Notes: generated from the sequence alone by a model not told the origin. A DNA stretch of 64,000 nt from an uncultured Arachnia sp. (GCA_947493995.1 CANLTJ010000003.1:379110-443109), one strand, 5' to 3'. Numbered from the stretch's first letter, positions 41,442 to 50,639 are shown. Program-made: numbers and translations.

Positions 41442-42181
41442 TGCTCATCCACCTTCGCCTCGTTCGCCTGCGATGCGTTCACGAGCGGCACTTCCATCGT
41501 CAGCACGCTACCGGGGACGGCTGGCTCCTGGCCTCGACGCACCACGACGTTGGTGAAGAACTCCCACATGGCCATGTCCGCTTCCTGGTTCTCCGGCTCG
41601 AGTGCTGCCCGTCCCATGACGACGCCCCGCAGCAGCCAGCCGGGGCCTCCAACGAGCCATGTGCGTGACAGGTGGGTGGCCGGCTTGCCCTCCGGTGTGG
41701 TGACGGGTAGACGACGGCGCAGTTCGGCACCGAAGGGCCCCTCAACGACGCTCACTCGTCCCTTGGCGTCAGCAGTCGCCCGGATGATCTCGTCGCGGAC
41801 CTCGGAGACCATCGACGCACGTGTGGGACCGGCGAAGACAGCCACCTCCATGGCGGATGCACCGTCGGAGATGAGGAGCGCCTGCACCTTCTCCTTGGCC
41901 TTGTCCACCTGCAGTTGCAGGTTCATCTTGTCGAACGGCGTGACGACGAGAGTACCCAGGTCAAGACGCTTGACGTCGTCGGCGTCGAGGTCCACCTCTT
42001 CGATGTCAAAGGGTCCCTCCTCGCGAGTGAAGGCTGCGTCCCACGCCTCCCACTGCTGTGTCTCGTCGACGTCACCAACGGGGGCCGCAGCTTCGTCCTT
42101 CTCGGAAGGGTTCTCAGCGTTCTGCTCAGCTGTGGTGTCCTCGGCGTTGACGTCGCCACCCTTTGAGCGTCCCAGATCCAC
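41438..42181 (-). CDS. DUF3710 family protein
   Basis: 247 residues from GTG 42181, after GAGAAAGG. Acidic N-terminal 70 residues, then the DUF3710 domain: GPFDIEEVDLDADDVKRLDLGTL, LISDGASAMEVAVFAGPT, and THLSRTWLVGGPGWLLRGVVMG. Always next to dut in actinobacteria (Rv2696c). Function unknown. Confidence 0.88.
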   Translation of the reverse strand: MDLGRSKGGDVNAEDTTAEQNAENPSEKDEAAAPVGDVDETQQWEAWDAAFTREEGPFDIEEVDLDADDVKRLDLGTLVVTPFDKMNLQLQVDKAKEKVQALLISDGASAMEVAVFAGPTRASMVSEVRDEIIRATADAKGRVSVVEGPFGAELRRRLPVTTPEGKPATHLSRTWLVGGPGWLLRGVVMGRAALEPENQEADMAMWEFFTNVVVRRGQEPAVPGSVLTMEVPLVNASQANEAKVDEQ

Positions 42182-42194
42182 GGTGCGGCCTTTC

Positions 42195-42647
42195 TCAGTT
42201 GATTGTGGGCGCAGCGTTCCCCACGCCTGTAGAACCATAACCACCGTAACCGCGTTCCGTCTCATCCAAAGCGTCAACGGCTTCGAAGTGTGCAGTGATG
42301 TAGGGCACCACGACGAGCTGTGCCACCCTGTCACCGGCTGCCAGGTCGATTCGACGGGAGATGTCGTGATTGATGAGGCACACGCGAATCTCACCCCGGT
42401 AGCCGGAGTCGATGACACCGGGCGCATTGACGATGCCGAGCCCGAGCCGCGCCGCCAACCCGGAGCGAGGCGTGACGAGCCCCACCGTGCCGGGAGGCAG
42501 CGCGACCGAGACGCCGGTACCCACCAGCGCGCGTTGTCCGGGATCGAGCGTGACATCCGTGGCACACCGCAGATCCGCCCCGGCATCGCCGGGGCGTGCG
42601 TAGTGCGGAAGGTGCCCCTCAACCGTCACGACAGTGCTAACTCTCAC
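42195..42647 (-). CDS. dut: dUTP diphosphatase
   Basis: 150 residues from GTG 42647, after CGGAG. The trimeric dUTPase motifs: [38 protein letters not shown] and C-terminal [10 protein letters not shown]. It hydrolyses dUTP to dUMP and PPi, keeping uracil out of DNA. The start overlaps the DUF3093 gene by 11 bases. Confidence 0.95.
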   Translation of the reverse strand: MRVSTVVTVEGHLPHYARPGDAGADLRCATDVTLDPGQRALVGTGVSVALPPGTVGLVTPRSGLAARLGLGIVNAPGVIDSGYRGEIRVCLINHDISRRIDLAAGDRVAQLVVVPYITAHFEAVDALDETERGYGGYGSTGVGNAAPTIN

Positions 42648-43095
42648 GTCGTACTCCGGTTGTGGATCGGATGGCGTCTGCCAGTTCCCCAGCCCTCCGA
42701 CTGCTGATGAGCCAGTGCGCATGAGGGTCCGCCGCGTCAGCAAGACGGACGCGTACGAGTTCCCCAATGTAGGGGCGGGTGAGCAACAGATCGGTGGTGT
42801 CGGCACCAATCGAGAGTGCGTCGGCGCTGGCTTTGCGGTTCAGCATCTCCACACCACCGATCCACTCCGCGCCGATGGCATTGCGACCCACCCGCAGCTC
42901 CCCGTCGGAGACGACGATGGCAGTGTGTCCGTAGGCGAAGAGCACGAGAGCGACGGCAAGGGCAATGAGTCCCACTACGATGACCCCTGCAAGCGGCGGG
43001 ACGTAGGCGAGGACGGCTACAGCGGCCGTCGCCACGAGCAGCAGTGCGATCAACCACCACCACACCGGCACCCACAATCGCTCGACATAGGTCAT
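42637..43095 (-). CDS. DUF3093 membrane protein
   Basis: 152 residues with two membrane helices near the N-terminus ([22 protein letters not shown] and [21 protein letters not shown]), then a PH-like domain. DUF3093 (Rv2698 type), beside dut as in mycobacteria. Function unknown. It starts on a leaderless promoter. Confidence 0.85.
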   Translation of the reverse strand: MTYVERLWVPVWWWLIALLLVATAAVAVLAYVPPLAGVIVVGLIALAVALVLFAYGHTAIVVSDGELRVGRNAIGAEWIGGVEMLNRKASADALSIGADTTDLLLTRPYIGELVRVRLADAADPHAHWLISSRRAGELADAIRSTTGVRRES

Positions 43096-43101
43096 GTTCC
43101 C

Positions 43102-43107
43102 AATCTA
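43102..43107 (-). promoter_or_regulatory. Leaderless -10 element (TAGATT) for the DUF3093-dut operon
   Basis: TAGATT, 6 nt, ATG 43095 on the minus strand. Confidence 0.5.
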
Positions 43108-43165
43108 GTCCCGCTCTGTGGGCATAATGAAGCGCATCTAGATGAAGATATGGAGGGCCAGGCCA

Positions 43166-43465
43166 ATGGGCATGACCGAGAAAGTGCTGTGGAAGGTGTA
43201 CGCCGGAGTTCTGGGGGCGGCGTCGACGATCGTGGCCCAGAAGGTGGTCACGAAGATATGGGAGGTGAGCACCGGGGACGAGCCGCCGGACCCGAATGAT
43301 CCGGACACCCCGCTGACGAAGGCGCTGATATGGGCCACCGCCAGTGGTCTCGGGGTCGGAATCTCTCAGCTCGCGATGAATCGCTTCATGCAGAAGCGAT
43401 GGGTGTCCAACACCGGACACAAGGCGCCGTCGAAGCAGAAGAACAAGATCGTCATTTCCAAGTGA
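43166..43465 (+). CDS. DUF4235 small membrane protein
   Basis: 99 residues from ATG 43166, 8 nt after GGAGGG. Two helices (VYAGVLGAASTIVAQKVVTKIW and KALIWATASGLGVGISQLAMNRF) around an acidic, Pro-rich loop (GDEPPDPNDPDTP), typical of DUF4235. Function unknown. ATG 43172 is an alternative start. Confidence 0.82.
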   Translation: MGMTEKVLWKVYAGVLGAASTIVAQKVVTKIWEVSTGDEPPDPNDPDTPLTKALIWATASGLGVGISQLAMNRFMQKRWVSNTGHKAPSKQKNKIVISK

Positions 43466-43473
43466 CGTGACGA

Positions 43474-43512
43474 GAGGGGCCGAAGCGGGCACAATCCCCG
43501 CTTCAGCCCCTC
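43474..43512. terminator. Bidirectional terminator hairpin
   Basis: GAGGGGC-c-GAAGCGGG (43474-43489) pairs with CCCGCTTC-a-GCCCCTC (43497-43512), a 16-bp stem with one mismatch, between convergent DUF4235 and DUF4193 genes. Confidence 0.75.
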
Positions 43513-43531
43513 ATTCACGCCGTAAACGGCA

Positions 43532-43828
43532 TCAGACGCAGTCGACGCAGTACTTCAGGTCGTTCTTGGTTTCCGCAAGTTGACTGCTCGCCTTCACCAG
43601 GAAGCAGGAGGCACACGTGAACTCGTCCGCCTGCTTGGGCAAAACCCTGACTGTCAGTTCCTCATGTGAGAGATCTGCTCCGGGCAGCTCGAAGGACTCC
43701 GCCGCTTCGACCTCGTCCTCATCCACCTTTCCCGAGTTCTTGTCGTTGCGCCGCGTCTTGAGCTCTTCGAGCGAATCCTCGCTCACTTCCTCTTCGTTTT
43801 TACGCGGGGCGTCGTAGTCGGTAGCCAT
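43532..43828 (-). CDS. DUF4193 family protein
   Basis: 98 residues from ATG 43828, after AAGGACC. N-terminal MATDYDAPRKNEEEV, acidic middle, and a C-terminal zinc-ribbon-like part with CASCFLV and YCVDCV. Matches DUF4193 (Rv2699c), a universal actinobacterial small protein of unknown role near dut and sepH. Confidence 0.9.
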   Translation of the reverse strand: MATDYDAPRKNEEEVSEDSLEELKTRRNDKNSGKVDEDEVEAAESFELPGADLSHEELTVRVLPKQADEFTCASCFLVKASSQLAETKNDLKYCVDCV

Positions 43829-43991
43829 CCGCCGGTCCTTTCCTTGGTCCTGAACCTTGTCGGACCCAGCCGACTTGATCGGGGTATGTGTACCACATTC
43901 CACGGCTCACGCAAGTACTGATGTGCCGCGACTCATCGTCGACCTTCGGAGGCGGGCACCGGGAAGGCCTGATGAGCAACGCCTGCGCTGG

Positions 43992-43997
43992 TAGGTT
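43992..43997 (+). promoter_or_regulatory. Possible -10 element (TAGGTT) for sepH
   Basis: TAGGTT lies 32 nt before ATG 44030; the leader carries GGAG. Confidence 0.4.
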
Positions 43998-44029
43998 GGG
44001 CGCGAGCAAACTCTTCTTGGAGATGTCAG

Positions 44030-45199
44030 ATGAACAGTGCATTGAGCCCGCGCGAGATCCAATCGCGCCTCCGCGCCGGCGCCTCCGTCTCCGAAGTGGC
44101 TGCCGAGGCGGGAGTGGAAGTGGCCCGCATCGAGGGTTTCGCACTCCCCGTCCTCGCGGAACGCGCTCACATGACGAGAACGGCCCTGAATGCCTCCGTG
44201 CGACGCCGCGGTGACGGTTCGGGACATCGACGACTCGGTGAGATCGTCCGTGAACGTCTGCAGGCTCGAGGCCTCGATGCGGACACGGTGGAGTGGGACG
44301 CCTGGCGTCAGAACAATCTGGCGTGGCGCGTCGTCGGGCTGCTGGATGACCACGCAGCCTCGCGCGCAGCGGAATTCGTCTTCGATCCCAAGGGCAGGTT
44401 CAGCGTCGCTGACAATGCCGACGCTCGTTGGATGGTGGGTGAATCGCTTCCCGGTTCCACAACCGATCCGGACAATGAGAACACCATCGACTTCAATGAT
44501 GAGCTGGCCCTCGTCCGCGCCATCTCCGACGAGCCGTCGGGCGCGGCCACCGGCCGTCCGGGCGATGATGTTCCGCCGCACGAATCGCACTATCAGGGGG
44601 CTGGCCACACCTCAGAGCTGGATGAGCTCTACGACATGCTCAGCGGTGTTAGCGAGGACTCCGTCAGAATCTATCTGGGTCTGGACGACTCCGAGGCTTC
44701 GGAACCGGAGACGGACGTAGCTGGGGAGGACACCCAGTCCATGGACAGGGATGAACTGGCGGCGATCCTTCAGGGAGCAGATGTGGCAACCGGCCAGGAG
44801 GCTGGGGCGCCCCAAGCGGCCGCTCCCGCGCAGGAGCCCTCGGAGCAGCCTGACGAGGACGAGCCTGCCCGCGAGACGGAAGTTGCCGTCGTCGGGATTA
44901 GCGACTCTGAGGACAGTTCTTCCGAGCCCGACGAGGGGAACGAGGAGCACAGCGCTGGCGCTGGCGATCCCGCCGCAGCCGCCGCCGAAACACCCGAGGA
45001 CCAGACTCCGGCTGAGGAACAACACCCCGACGGGCGAGCGACGTCGCACGGCACACCCAGTGAACCCTCCGACGCTTCGGCACAGGATCCGCTTGTACCG
45101 GATGCTGCCCCGGCGCCGCCCAGGCGCAGACCTGCCAAGAAGCGTGCCAGCATCCCGAGCTGGGACGAGATCATGTTCGGCGGCCCACCCCGGGGGTGA
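44030..45199 (+). CDS. sepH: Cell-division protein SepH (DUF3071)
   Basis: 389 residues from ATG 44030. The conserved N-terminal DUF3071 domain has LSPREIQSRLRAGASVSEVA (helix-turn-helix) and VLAERAHMTRTAL. The C-terminal 200 residues are acidic, Ala/Glu/Pro-rich and disordered, ending in basic PPRRRPAKKRASIPSWDEIMFG. SepH binds FtsZ and promotes filament assembly in Streptomyces and mycobacteria. Neighbours DUF4193 and dut agree with the usual location. Confidence 0.92.
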   Translation: MNSALSPREIQSRLRAGASVSEVAAEAGVEVARIEGFALPVLAERAHMTRTALNASVRRRGDGSGHRRLGEIVRERLQARGLDADTVEWDAWRQNNLAWRVVGLLDDHAASRAAEFVFDPKGRFSVADNADARWMVGESLPGSTTDPDNENTIDFNDELALVRAISDEPSGAATGRPGDDVPPHESHYQGAGHTSELDELYDMLSGVSEDSVRIYLGLDDSEASEPETDVAGEDTQSMDRDELAAILQGADVATGQEAGAPQAAAPAQEPSEQPDEDEPARETEVAVVGISDSEDSSSEPDEGNEEHSAGAGDPAAAAAETPEDQTPAEEQHPDGRATSHGTPSEPSDASAQDPLVPDAAPAPPRRRPAKKRASIPSWDEIMFGGPPRG

Positions 45200-45221
45200 C
45201 GCGCGAAGGGCTGACTCTCCC

Positions 45222-45322
45222 ACGCCCGCCCTACTTCCAAACGCCCGCCCCAGATCCCAGACACCCGTCCAATTCATCGACGCCCGCCCTACGAGGCGGG
45301 CGTTGAGATGTTGGACGGGCGG
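45222..45322. repeat. GC-rich periodic repeat block, left
   Basis: ACGCCCGCC-like motifs (ACACCCGTC at 45261 diverges) start at 45222, 45241, 45261 and 45280 (19-20 nt period), followed by the same motif inverted (GGCGGGCGT at 45295, GGACGGGCG at 45313). The central part folds into a palindrome with CCCGTCCAA/TTGGACGGG and ACGCCCGCC/GGCGGGCGT. A matching block lies on the other side of the next gene. Confidence 0.75.
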
Positions 45323-45446
45323 CGAGGCTCATACTCCGTCCGCCTGGCTTCAGCCGTCCACTGCTGCATCGAGTCGGCGTCCGAGTTATCCACAGGCACA
45401 CTGAAGGAGGCTTGCCATATCAGGACCGGCACGCTGCAATCTCTTC

Positions 45447-46355
45447 ATGAGTGAGACAACGCGGAACCTCACGAGTAGCGATCTGAGGACGATGGGCTTA
45501 ACCCCATCGGATATCCGGAGCAGGATCAAGCAGGGATCGCTTCGCCGCTTGCGGCGGAATGTATACGCTGTCGCGGAGACCGTGTCGCCCGAGGAACATC
45601 ACCGACGGCTCATCTTGGCCAGTCTAGGCAATGTCGCGGACAGCAACGTCGTCAGTCACATCTCCGGAGGCATACTGCACAATCTTCCGGTTCCGCGCAA
45701 ACACCTCCGCCATGTCACCATGACGCGAGTCACCCCTGGCCATGGGGAACACAGCGACCGCATGATTGTCAGGCACACTGCTCTGGCGGAGGACGAGGTC
45801 ACCCTCATAGATGGGATGCGGGTGACCACCCTTGCGAGAACTGTCTTCGACCTCGCTCGTTCCCTACCCTTCGAATGGGGTGTGATGGCGTGCGATGCAG
45901 GATACCGTCAAGGTCTTGAGGCGACCCACCTGCAGTTGAGCACGAGACGCCACCCACGGCTACGGGGAGCGCCGCGTGCACGACGAGTGGCTGAATTCGG
46001 GGACGCTCGTAGCGAATCGGCAGCCGAGTCCCTCAGCAGAGTTCAGATCTTTCGCGCAGGGCTTCCCCAGCCGAATCTGCAGCGTGAGCTCTTCGACGCG
46101 GACGGTGTCTTCGTCGCACGTCCAGACTTTCTGTGGCCCGAGCATCGGCTCGTCGGTGAGGTCGATGGGAGGACGAAATACGGAGCCCTGTTGAAGCACG
46201 GGCAGGATCCCATTGACGCAGTCATGGCAGAGAAGCGTCGCGAGGAATCGATCCGGCAGTTGGGCTATTGGGTCGTGCGGTGGGACTGGGACCTGGCATG
46301 GCGACCCGATGACCTTTCGTCGCTTCTTCGGCGCGCCATGCAGTGGCAGCGCTGA
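45447..46355 (+). CDS. AbiEi-like winged-helix protein with DUF559/VSR-like nuclease fold
   Basis: 302 residues. N-terminal winged-helix similar to AbiEi antitoxins (LTPSDIRSRIKQGSLRRLRRNVYA), a middle AbiEi_4-like part (VVSHISGGILHNLPVP, TTLARTVFDLARS), and a C-terminal PD-(D/E)xK-like DUF559 region (PDFLWPEHRLVGEVDGRTKY, then KRREESIRQLGYWVVRWDWDLA). Such genes are common, multi-copy and often solitary in actinobacteria; the biological role is unknown. No AbiEii toxin lies next to it. GC-rich repeats flank it on both sides. Confidence 0.8.
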   Translation: MSETTRNLTSSDLRTMGLTPSDIRSRIKQGSLRRLRRNVYAVAETVSPEEHHRRLILASLGNVADSNVVSHISGGILHNLPVPRKHLRHVTMTRVTPGHGEHSDRMIVRHTALAEDEVTLIDGMRVTTLARTVFDLARSLPFEWGVMACDAGYRQGLEATHLQLSTRRHPRLRGAPRARRVAEFGDARSESAAESLSRVQIFRAGLPQPNLQRELFDADGVFVARPDFLWPEHRLVGEVDGRTKYGALLKHGQDPIDAVMAEKRREESIRQLGYWVVRWDWDLAWRPDDLSSLLRRAMQWQR

Positions 46356-46362
46356 ACTGTCC

Positions 46363-46446
46363 GCGCCCGCCCAACTTCCTGACGCCCGCACTGTAGGGCG
46401 GGCGCCCACCGTTCGGGCGGGCGTTAATGAACTTCGGCGGGCGTTG
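46363..46446. repeat. GC-rich periodic repeat block, right
   Basis: GCGCCCGCCC (46363) and ACGCCCGCA (46382) are followed by inverted GGGCGGGCGC (46395), GGGCGGGCGT (46415) and GGCGGGCGT (46436), again at about 20-nt steps. Same motif family as the block at 45222-45322. Confidence 0.75.
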
Positions 46447-46465
46447 GCATACGAGAGCAGACACG

Positions 46466-46503
46466 ACGAGGGGTCGGCCCCCTGGTGGAGACCGACCCCT
46501 CGT
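46466..46503 (-). terminator. Terminator hairpin of the GH20 gene
   Basis: Perfect 12-bp stem ACGAGGGGTCGG/CCGACCCCTCGT with a 14-nt loop, starting 16 nt after the GH20 stop. No T-run. Confidence 0.65.
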
Positions 46504-46519
46504 TTCCGTGGTTGTGTTC

Positions 46520-49500
46520 CTATCTCGAGAAGCGGACCATGTTGTTGAACACCCATTTGTCCACGAACGAGTAGCTGTAGGAGCCATTGGCGTTCTGGGT
46601 CGCCGTCACCACGTTCGGCATCCAGATGTAGCTTCGGCAGCCATTGCGACCCGTGGCAGCCGTGTCGCACTCCGTATACCAACGGCGGCCGTCCTCAGTC
46701 TTCCAGGCGCCGGAGTTACCCAGCGGGTTGTTGGCCCAGAGCGAGCGCGGGGACTCGAGGTAGGTCAGGTTGTTGAAGTGCCATCCTGTCTCCGAGACGA
46801 ACCTGCCTGCTTGACTGACAACTTGCGTGGACCAGATGTTGGTGCGGCAACGCACCGTCTGCGAGTAGGGCTCGCAGGAGGTGAACCACCGACGACCGTT
46901 CACCGTGTGGTAGCCCGGCGTGGAGTACAGGTCCTCGGCCGGAATCGCGGGCGGAACCGTCGTTGACGGCGCAGTGGTCGGTGTCGTCGGAGGTGCCGTC
47001 GTCGCTGGGGGTGCCGTCACCGTCACGGTGACCGTGGGGGTCATCGTGGTGGTGGGAGTCGACGTCACGGTGGCCGTTGAGGTCGGGGTTGTTGTCACAG
47101 TGGGTGTCACCGTCGTGGTCGGTGTCACTGTGACCGTGGTGGTCACCGTCGGGATCGGGTTCGGATCCACACCGCAGTCAGCGGGCGGAGTCCACTCCTC
47201 AGCCACCACCGGCGGGTCCTCCGGCTCCTCCTCGCCGGGAAGCAGTCCGCGGAACTCCATCTCGCCGATGGCGGCGAAGGGACTGCCGGCCTCCTGCGGG
47301 GCTGTCGCGATGATGCGCACCCAGCGGGTGTCGACGTCCAGTTCAATCGGGGTGGCGGTGGTTCCGGCCGGCAGGGTCACCGTCGTCACCGGATCCTCGC
47401 CCCAGGTCTCACCATCGTCGCTGGTGTAAATGTCCGCGGTCCTGACCTGGGTGTTGGAGTTGGTGGGGCGGGGCACCCACACCACCTGGCTGAGCTCGTA
47501 GGTGTCACCGAGATCGAACGTCAGCTCATGCGGGTACTGCGCCACCGGAGATGCCCACTGGGAGTGCCAGAACGTGGTGCGATCTCCGTCGACCAGTGCA
47601 CTGGCGCGTCCGTTGGGCGCGGTCTCGTTCATGGCCTCGGACGAGGCCGTGGCCGTGATGCCCGTGATCAGCCGGCCCGGAGGCGGCACAGTCTGCGAAT
47701 CGACGGTCAGCACCTTCTCGACGAAACGATCAGCGGAGTCGCTGACACGCAGCAGGTGGTCGCCCACTTGGGTCTGGTACGGCACATAGTGATGGAAAAA
47801 GGCGTTGCCCTCATCATCGCTCACGACGGAACCGATGCGGTCCGTCCCCGTGTCGATGGGCTCCCCGGAGCCATTCCAGTAGATGTCCAGGAACTCGTTC
47901 GGCATCAGACCGGTGAGGGTGACTCCCACGCGCGAGTCGTCGCGCGCCTCGGTGTCGGCCAGTTCCAGGGCGGGGACCTGACACACGTCGAAGACCGGAT
48001 CAACCGGCACGACGTAGTCATCAGCTGCGGTCACCGTTGCACTGCTCGTGCGACCGTCTGAAAGCGTCACTGTGACGTCATAGCTGCCGGCAGTGTCGTA
48101 GCTGTGGTCCGCACCGATCCGGTACAGCGAGCCAGCTGAGACCACCCCACGGGGGTTGTCCGTCTCGAATGTGGCGTCGACGGCGGCGGTGCCGTCACCG
48201 AAATCGATGCTGGCAGTCAACGGTTCAGTCAGGGCCGAATTGCTGGCGCTGTCGGCATCGTCGACCGAGTCCACCGCGACGGTGGTACCGCCGTCGGACA
48301 CCTTTGTCCCCGGAGCCGCGAAGTGCGCCACGTCGATGCGGTGGGACTCATCGGTGCGTGCCATGGCGGGCAGCCCAGCCAGATCGGTATCCCATGCCAC
48401 GAGTGGACCGTCGTAAAAGTTGGTCTGCATGGCGAGCAGTCGGGGACCAATGGCGCCGAGGCGGTTCAGGAACTCGCCCACGTTGCGGTCGGCCTGTTGG
48501 GACCATCCGATCTCGGCGTGGCTGATGGCACGCGGGAAGATCAGGAACTCGTTCTGCTTCCCGCCGCGGTGCGTCTCGGACCACAGGGGGGCCTCTACGC
48601 CGAGGAGGTCTTCCTCCTCAGCGATGTCGACGACATCGACGGGGTTCCAGTTGTAGTACGTGTCCACATCTCCACCCCCAGCCCACGTGAGGCCGATGGG
48701 GGTCTTGGAGTTGTACTTCATGTCCAGGTAGGAAGAACTCGAACGGGACACCACCACCTTGGCGCCAGCCTCGATGGCGGCGGCAGTCTGGGCCGTGCTG
48801 CCCACCCAGTACTGCACCACGTCGCCCTCGGTCAGGCCCGCCTCGGCGTACTCGTTCCAGCCGACTGCGCTCTTGCCGAGGTCCCGGATGATGGCGATGG
48901 TCCGGGTCACGAACTCGACGTAGTCGTCGTGCGGTGTGACATGCGATTCGTCGCCCCCCATGTGGAAGTAGGGGCCGGGGGTCATTTCGGCGATCTGGCC
49001 GAAGATGTGCTCCAGCGACACCCAGGTCTGCGGGTTGTCGACGTCCAGCGTGGATTCGCCGACGTCGCCGTCGTTCTGCTCCTCAACAGTGCCGTACACC
49101 GTGGGGAATGGACGCGATTTCTCGGAGTTGAGTTCAGGGATGGCGTGCAGCATGGCCTTGGTGTGGCCGGGTACGTCGATCTCGGGGATGATGGTGACGA
49201 AGCGCTCCGCGGCGTAGGCGACAATGTCGCGGTAGTCGTCCTGTGTGTAGAACCCGGTGCGTCCCACCTCGCCCATGTATCCGTTGGGATGCGCCAGCAT
49301 GGCCGACTTGCCCGAGATGTCCGTGAGGGCTGTGTAGTCGACGGGGTCGCCGTCGGCCTTGCCCTCGTTGGTGATCTCGATGCGCCAGCCCTGGTCGTCG
49401 GCCAGGTGAAGGTGCAGGCGATCCTGCTTGTGTGCCGCGATGGAGTCAATGATGTTCTTCAGTTCCGGCACTGTCACGAATGAGCGGGCCGTGTCCACCT

Positions 49501-50503
49501 GAATGCCGCGGTGCTCGAAGCGGGGCGCATCCTCAATGTCGACGGCGGAAGCGCTCCAGTCGGCGATCACCTCGGTCTGGGATTCGATCAGCGGGGGGAA
49601 CAGCTGGCGGAGCGTCTGGACGCCGTTGTGGAGTCCGTGGGCGGCCGAGGCTGTGATGACGGCGCCGGTGTCGCGCACGGTCAGTGCATAGCCCTCACCG
49701 GCGCTTGGCGTCTCCAGTTCGGTGTAGCCGTCATCCAGCACGAGACGGATCGAGTTGGTGGCTGCGGAGTCCACCACTGGAAGCGGGAAGCCGGTGGAGG
49801 TACGCCACCTTTCGGCCAGGACCTCTGCCACCACGACGGCATCGCCGGAAGCCTCGATCTGGGTGTCAGCGTCCAGAACGAAGGGATCCTCCTCCTCCAG
49901 GACGGTGACATCCTGTGGCAGCGGAACCAGGTTCACGCCGGTGTCGACAGCGACTGGTTCGGGGCCGTCCCACACCTGGAGCTCGAACAGGCTCATGCCG
50001 TACAACGTTCCACTGATTGGCGTGCGCTCAATGCCTTGCATGCGAACGAACTTCCACGCCGTATCAGCAGTGGCCGCGTTCAGGTTGTGGGTGACGGCTT
50101 GTCCGCATTCGGCCGCCGCCTGCGAGATTTCTTCCGTGGCGTCGGTCCAGCCAGTTCCGTCGTTGGAGACCTGCACCTTGTATCTTGCCGCGCAGGCATC
50201 CTCCCAAAGGATGGTGACGTGGTCCACCATGGTGGCCTCGGCCAGTTCAACTTGGATCCACGCGTCATCCGACGTATTAGACGACCAGCGCGTTGACTCA
50301 TCTCCGTCAACGGCGTTCTCTGGCCCCCAATCAGCCCTTTCCTGCCCGGAGGCACTCGCCATCGCACCCGCCGAGGCCAGAGCGACGTTCGCCCCGTCGG
50401 CTGCCTGACTTGTGGTGGGGGCCAGCGTGGTCACCACACCCGTGATGATCAGGGCCACTGCCGCCATGATGGCCACCAGGCGTGACGTCATGTGTAAGCG
50501 CAT
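46520..50503 (-). CDS. Large secreted GH20 beta-N-acetylhexosaminidase
   Basis: 1327 residues from ATG 50503, after AAAGGTG. Order: Sec signal peptide (to about residue 35, ending TTSQAADG), F5/8 type C (CBM32) domain (about 36-185), GH20b domain, GH20 barrel with catalytic Asp-Glu in FHMGGDESH, PKD-like domain (TASIDFGDGTAAV, HSYDTAGSYDVTVTLSDG), second F5/8C domain, a Thr/Val/Pro linker (about 1110-1180) and two copies of a C-terminal module (RRWFTSCEPYSQTVRC and RRWYTECDTAATGRNGC). It removes terminal GlcNAc or GalNAc from chitin or glycans outside the cell. No LPXTG anchor seen. Confidence 0.93.
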   Translation of the reverse strand: MRLHMTSRLVAIMAAVALIITGVVTTLAPTTSQAADGANVALASAGAMASASGQERADWGPENAVDGDESTRWSSNTSDDAWIQVELAEATMVDHVTILWEDACAARYKVQVSNDGTGWTDATEEISQAAAECGQAVTHNLNAATADTAWKFVRMQGIERTPISGTLYGMSLFELQVWDGPEPVAVDTGVNLVPLPQDVTVLEEEDPFVLDADTQIEASGDAVVVAEVLAERWRTSTGFPLPVVDSAATNSIRLVLDDGYTELETPSAGEGYALTVRDTGAVITASAAHGLHNGVQTLRQLFPPLIESQTEVIADWSASAVDIEDAPRFEHRGIQVDTARSFVTVPELKNIIDSIAAHKQDRLHLHLADDQGWRIEITNEGKADGDPVDYTALTDISGKSAMLAHPNGYMGEVGRTGFYTQDDYRDIVAYAAERFVTIIPEIDVPGHTKAMLHAIPELNSEKSRPFPTVYGTVEEQNDGDVGESTLDVDNPQTWVSLEHIFGQIAEMTPGPYFHMGGDESHVTPHDDYVEFVTRTIAIIRDLGKSAVGWNEYAEAGLTEGDVVQYWVGSTAQTAAAIEAGAKVVVSRSSSSYLDMKYNSKTPIGLTWAGGGDVDTYYNWNPVDVVDIAEEEDLLGVEAPLWSETHRGGKQNEFLIFPRAISHAEIGWSQQADRNVGEFLNRLGAIGPRLLAMQTNFYDGPLVAWDTDLAGLPAMARTDESHRIDVAHFAAPGTKVSDGGTTVAVDSVDDADSASNSALTEPLTASIDFGDGTAAVDATFETDNPRGVVSAGSLYRIGADHSYDTAGSYDVTVTLSDGRTSSATVTAADDYVVPVDPVFDVCQVPALELADTEARDDSRVGVTLTGLMPNEFLDIYWNGSGEPIDTGTDRIGSVVSDDEGNAFFHHYVPYQTQVGDHLLRVSDSADRFVEKVLTVDSQTVPPPGRLITGITATASSEAMNETAPNGRASALVDGDRTTFWHSQWASPVAQYPHELTFDLGDTYELSQVVWVPRPTNSNTQVRTADIYTSDDGETWGEDPVTTVTLPAGTTATPIELDVDTRWVRIIATAPQEAGSPFAAIGEMEFRGLLPGEEEPEDPPVVAEEWTPPADCGVDPNPIPTVTTTVTVTPTTTVTPTVTTTPTSTATVTSTPTTTMTPTVTVTVTAPPATTAPPTTPTTAPSTTVPPAIPAEDLYSTPGYHTVNGRRWFTSCEPYSQTVRCRTNIWSTQVVSQAGRFVSETGWHFNNLTYLESPRSLWANNPLGNSGAWKTEDGRRWYTECDTAATGRNGCRSYIWMPNVVTATQNANGSYSYSFVDKWVFNNMVRFSR

Positions 50504-50543
50504 CGTTGCACCTTTGCGATCGAGCACCACCCGCTGCGGCGCT

Positions 50544-50585
50544 GTTCACAGGCGATTCTGTCACGCGGCATCGGCCGCTGTGAAC
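50544..50585. promoter_or_regulatory. Inverted repeat in the GH20 promoter region
   Basis: GTTCACAG (50544-50551) and CTGTGAAC (50578-50585) form perfect 8-bp arms around a possible CAGAAT -10 box on the minus strand. A sugar-responsive regulator site is possible but unproven. Confidence 0.35.
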
Positions 50586-50639
50586 CGAACGATCAATCCA
50601 ATTGCCCAGTGAGCGTGCCTGTCAGAAGGTGGGCGCACC

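Noticed and set aside
45222..45322. CRISPR array
   Set aside because: The motif is 9-10 bp with 10-nt gaps and changes orientation; no CRISPR-size repeats, spacers or cas genes.
46953..47165. Low-complexity repeat as a separate element
   Set aside because: It is the Thr/Val/Pro linker of the GH20 enzyme, kept in frame.
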